DNA of 7,134 nt from NCBI GenBank assembly GCA_019352125.1, contig JABBNV010000110.1, positions 1,221 to 8,354 on the forward strand, written 5' to 3'. The notes under the pieces were generated by a model, which was not told the origin of the DNA, ran no database searches, and saw only the letters and a program-made list of their open reading frames with translations. Shown one piece after another: positions 6,056 through 7,134 of this stretch. Every line of letters begins with the position of its first letter. The first letter of the stretch is position 1. Position numbers and translations under genes: made by a program. This stretch comes from Acidobacteriota bacterium. Its GTDB lineage: Bacteria; Actinomycetota; Actinomycetes; Actinomycetales; Micrococcaceae.

Positions 6056-6061
6056 ACGGTA
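6056..6061 (-). promoter_or_regulatory. Candidate -10 of a leaderless gcvT promoter
   Basis: TACCGT on the minus strand fits TANNNT and ends seven bases before the gcvT ATG, so transcription would begin at or next to the A of ATG. It sits inside the palindrome CGGTACCG (6057-6064). No clear -35 lies 16-18 bases upstream; that spacer is instead occupied by one copy of the 15-bp direct repeat. Motif-based inference. Confidence 0.4.
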
Positions 6062-6063
6062 CC

Positions 6064-6108
6064 GCAGGATGCCACCGCTTGGGTCTTGCCTTGGCAGGTT
6101 GCCACCGC
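6064..6108. repeat. 15-bp direct repeat with 30-bp period in the gcvT-pepA region
   Basis: GCAGGATGCCACCGC (6064-6078) and GCAGGTTGCCACCGC (6094-6108) differ at one base and start exactly 30 bp apart. A small palindrome TGCCTTGGCA (6087-6096) overlaps the start of the second copy. The pair sits immediately upstream of the putative gcvT -10 and within the likely pepA promoter, as tandem binding sites for a regulator acting on one or both genes might. It does not resemble a glycine riboswitch. Confidence 0.45.
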
Positions 6109-6121
6109 GTGCGGATACGAT
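6091..6121 (+). promoter_or_regulatory. Possible pepA promoter
   Basis: TTGGCA (6091-6096) is a fair -35. TACGAT (6116-6121) fits the TANNNT -10 but at a 19-base spacing; GATACG (6114-6119) would give 17. Transcription would start near 6128, leaving a leader of about 60 bases that contains the ribosome binding site. The -35 overlaps the second copy of the direct repeat. Confidence 0.35.
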
Positions 6122-6173
6122 CAAGAGACTCAACGAGCAACCCAGGACCTCAAATCCACGGTCCACCACCAGT

Positions 6174-6180
6174 GAGGAAG
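6174..6180 (+). promoter_or_regulatory. Ribosome binding site of pepA
   Basis: GAGGAAG is a good Shine-Dalgarno match, though GAGGA stands 11 bases before the GTG at 6190, slightly farther than usual. No better start lies closer. Confidence 0.5.
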
Positions 6181-6189
6181 TTTATTTCC

Positions 6190-7134
6190 GTGATCACCAC
6201 CCCCGAAATCACGCTAAGTGCTATTTCCAAGGACATTCGCAAGACCACCAGCAACGCCGTTGTTGTGGGAGTCGGGCAAGGCAGTGATGGTCCCGTACTG
6301 CTGGACGGGCCCCTCCCCGCCAAGGTTGCAAGCGCCCTGAAAGACTCACTGAGCGCTCTCGGCATCACCGGCGCGGCTGATGAAGTTCGCCGTCTCCCCG
6401 GAATCCCCGAGCTCAATTCCGATGTGCTGGTACTTGCTGGCGTTGGCAAGCTCACCGGCGCCTCCGGTACCGAGCTCAGCACAGAGGCCTTGCGCCGTGC
6501 CGCCGGTTCAGCTATCCGCCAGCTCGCTGGCCTGGACACCGTGGTTCTGGCCCTCCCGACCAACGACGTAGCTCACCTCGCCGCAGCGGCAGAGGGCGCC
6601 GCCCTCGGCGCCTTTTCCTACAACGGGCTCAAGACAGGCAAGAATCCCACGAAGGCCGTGGCAAATGTTGTCCTGTACAGCGCCGTCGCCACCGCTCCCG
6701 AGGCCAAGGTTGCCCTGCGCCGAGCTGTCATTCTGGCCAAGGCTGTGCACGCAACCCGCGTGCTGGTCAACGAGCCGCCAAGCCACCTCTACCCTGAGAC
6801 CTTCGCTGAAGCCAGCAAGAACCTGGCCAAGGGCCTGCCGGTCAAAGTCACCGTGTTGGACGAAAAGCGCCTCGAAAAAGAGGGCTATGGCGGAATTCTG
6901 GGTGTTGGTCAGGGATCCTCGCGTCCACCCCGCTTGGTCAAGGTTGAGTACACCCCGGCCAAGGCCAAGGCCTCGCTGGCTCTGGTGGGCAAGGGCATTA
7001 CCTTCGACTCCGGTGGAATCTCCCTGAAGCCAGCAGCATCCATGATGACTATGAAGTCGGACATGGCCGGAGCCGCAGCCGTGCTCAACGCCCTTCTGGC
7101 AATTGCCGAGCTGGCTTTGCCCATCAAGGTCACC
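6190..7134 (+). CDS. pepA: Leucyl aminopeptidase, M17 family (C-terminus runs off the right edge)
   Basis: A cytosolic metallo-aminopeptidase that releases N-terminal residues, preferentially Leu, during peptide turnover. 315 codons are present. Residues 1-150 form the variable N-terminal domain. The M17 catalytic domain opens with VNEPPSHLYPETFA (about 195-208). The signature LVGKGITFDSGGISLKP carries K268, D273 and K280, and MKSDMAGAA carries D291. These align with E. coli PepA K270, D275, K282 and D293, which are metal ligands and a catalytic lysine. The remaining ligands (the NTDAEGRL motif) lie outside the window. GTG at 6190 follows GAGGAAG. An in-frame GTG at 6172 would add six residues but lacks a ribosome site. 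The gene is divergent from gcvT across a 141-bp region with a tandem repeat. In E. coli PepA also binds DNA; whether this one does cannot be judged here. Confidence 0.95.
   Translation, partial: MITTPEITLSAISKDIRKTTSNAVVVGVGQGSDGPVLLDGPLPAKVASALKDSLSALGITGAADEVRRLPGIPELNSDVLVLAGVGKLTGASGTELSTEALRRAAGSAIRQLAGLDTVVLALPTNDVAHLAAAAEGAALGAFSYNGLKTGKNPTKAVANVVLYSAVATAPEAKVALRRAVILAKAVHATRVLVNEPPSHLYPETFAEASKNLAKGLPVKVTVLDEKRLEKEGYGGILGVGQGSSRPPRLVKVEYTPAKAKASLALVGKGITFDSGGISLKPAASMMTMKSDMAGAAAVLNALLAIAELALPIKVT

Noticed and set aside
6046..6105. Extended gcvT start at GTG 6105
   Set aside because: It would encode 19 extra residues from the direct-repeat region with no family resemblance; ATG 6048 gives the normal N-terminus.
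6145..6164. GGACC/GGTCC inverted repeat in the pepA leader
   Set aside because: Five base pairs around a ten-base loop is expected by chance in GC-rich DNA and nothing else supports it.
6049..6189. Glycine riboswitch upstream of gcvT
   Set aside because: The conserved glycine aptamer blocks are not recognisable, and the candidate -10 is only seven bases from the ATG, leaving no leader for an aptamer.
6150..7133. Minus-strand open frames inside pepA
   Set aside because: They are antisense shadows of the pepA frame, which carries the M17 catalytic residues.

Overview
The window looks like a stretch of chromosome from a high-GC Gram-positive bacterium, most likely Micrococcaceae (Arthrobacter-like). 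The basis is the protein set: an actinobacterial primary sigma factor with a long Ala/Lys-rich then acidic N-terminal arm, a DUF4192 protein (a family known essentially from Actinobacteria), an actinobacterial PAC2 protein, GcvT and PepA. GC content is roughly 60% by eye. Frequent GTG starts also fit. I see no mobile element, phage gene, CRISPR array, tRNA or rRNA; this is core-genome territory.

Layout. Five genes lie on the minus strand and one on the plus strand. From the left: the N-terminal 269 codons of the primary sigma factor sigA/rpoD (1-808, cut by the left edge); a 244-bp gap (809-1052) that is unusually rich in inverted repeats and holds a SigR/SigH-type promoter candidate; a DUF4192 protein (1053-2372); an MFS transporter (2464-3804); a PAC2-family protein (3848-4789, with a re-chosen start); and gcvT (4897-6048). 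A 141-bp divergent intergenic region separates gcvT from pepA, a leucyl aminopeptidase running rightwards and cut by the right edge (6190-7134).

How the genes relate. The minus-strand genes are codirectional but spaced 43-244 bp apart, with hairpins between gcvT and the PAC2 gene and possible promoters in several gaps. They look like short or single-gene transcription units rather than one tight operon. GcvT (one-carbon transfer from glycine) and PepA (peptide turnover) are housekeeping enzymes that share a promoter region. The PAC2 protein resembles proteasome-assembly chaperones, but its role in Actinobacteria is not established. No gene partner shows what the DUF4192 protein or the transporter does.

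I found no clear new multi-gene system. The most interesting signals are non-coding: (i) two nested inverted-repeat structures in the sigA leader, one beginning near where a SigR-type promoter would start transcription; (ii) a motif present three times between gcvT and the PAC2 gene, forming both an 18-bp perfect palindrome and a long hairpin; (iii) a 15-bp direct repeat with a 30-bp period, just upstream of a possible leaderless gcvT start.
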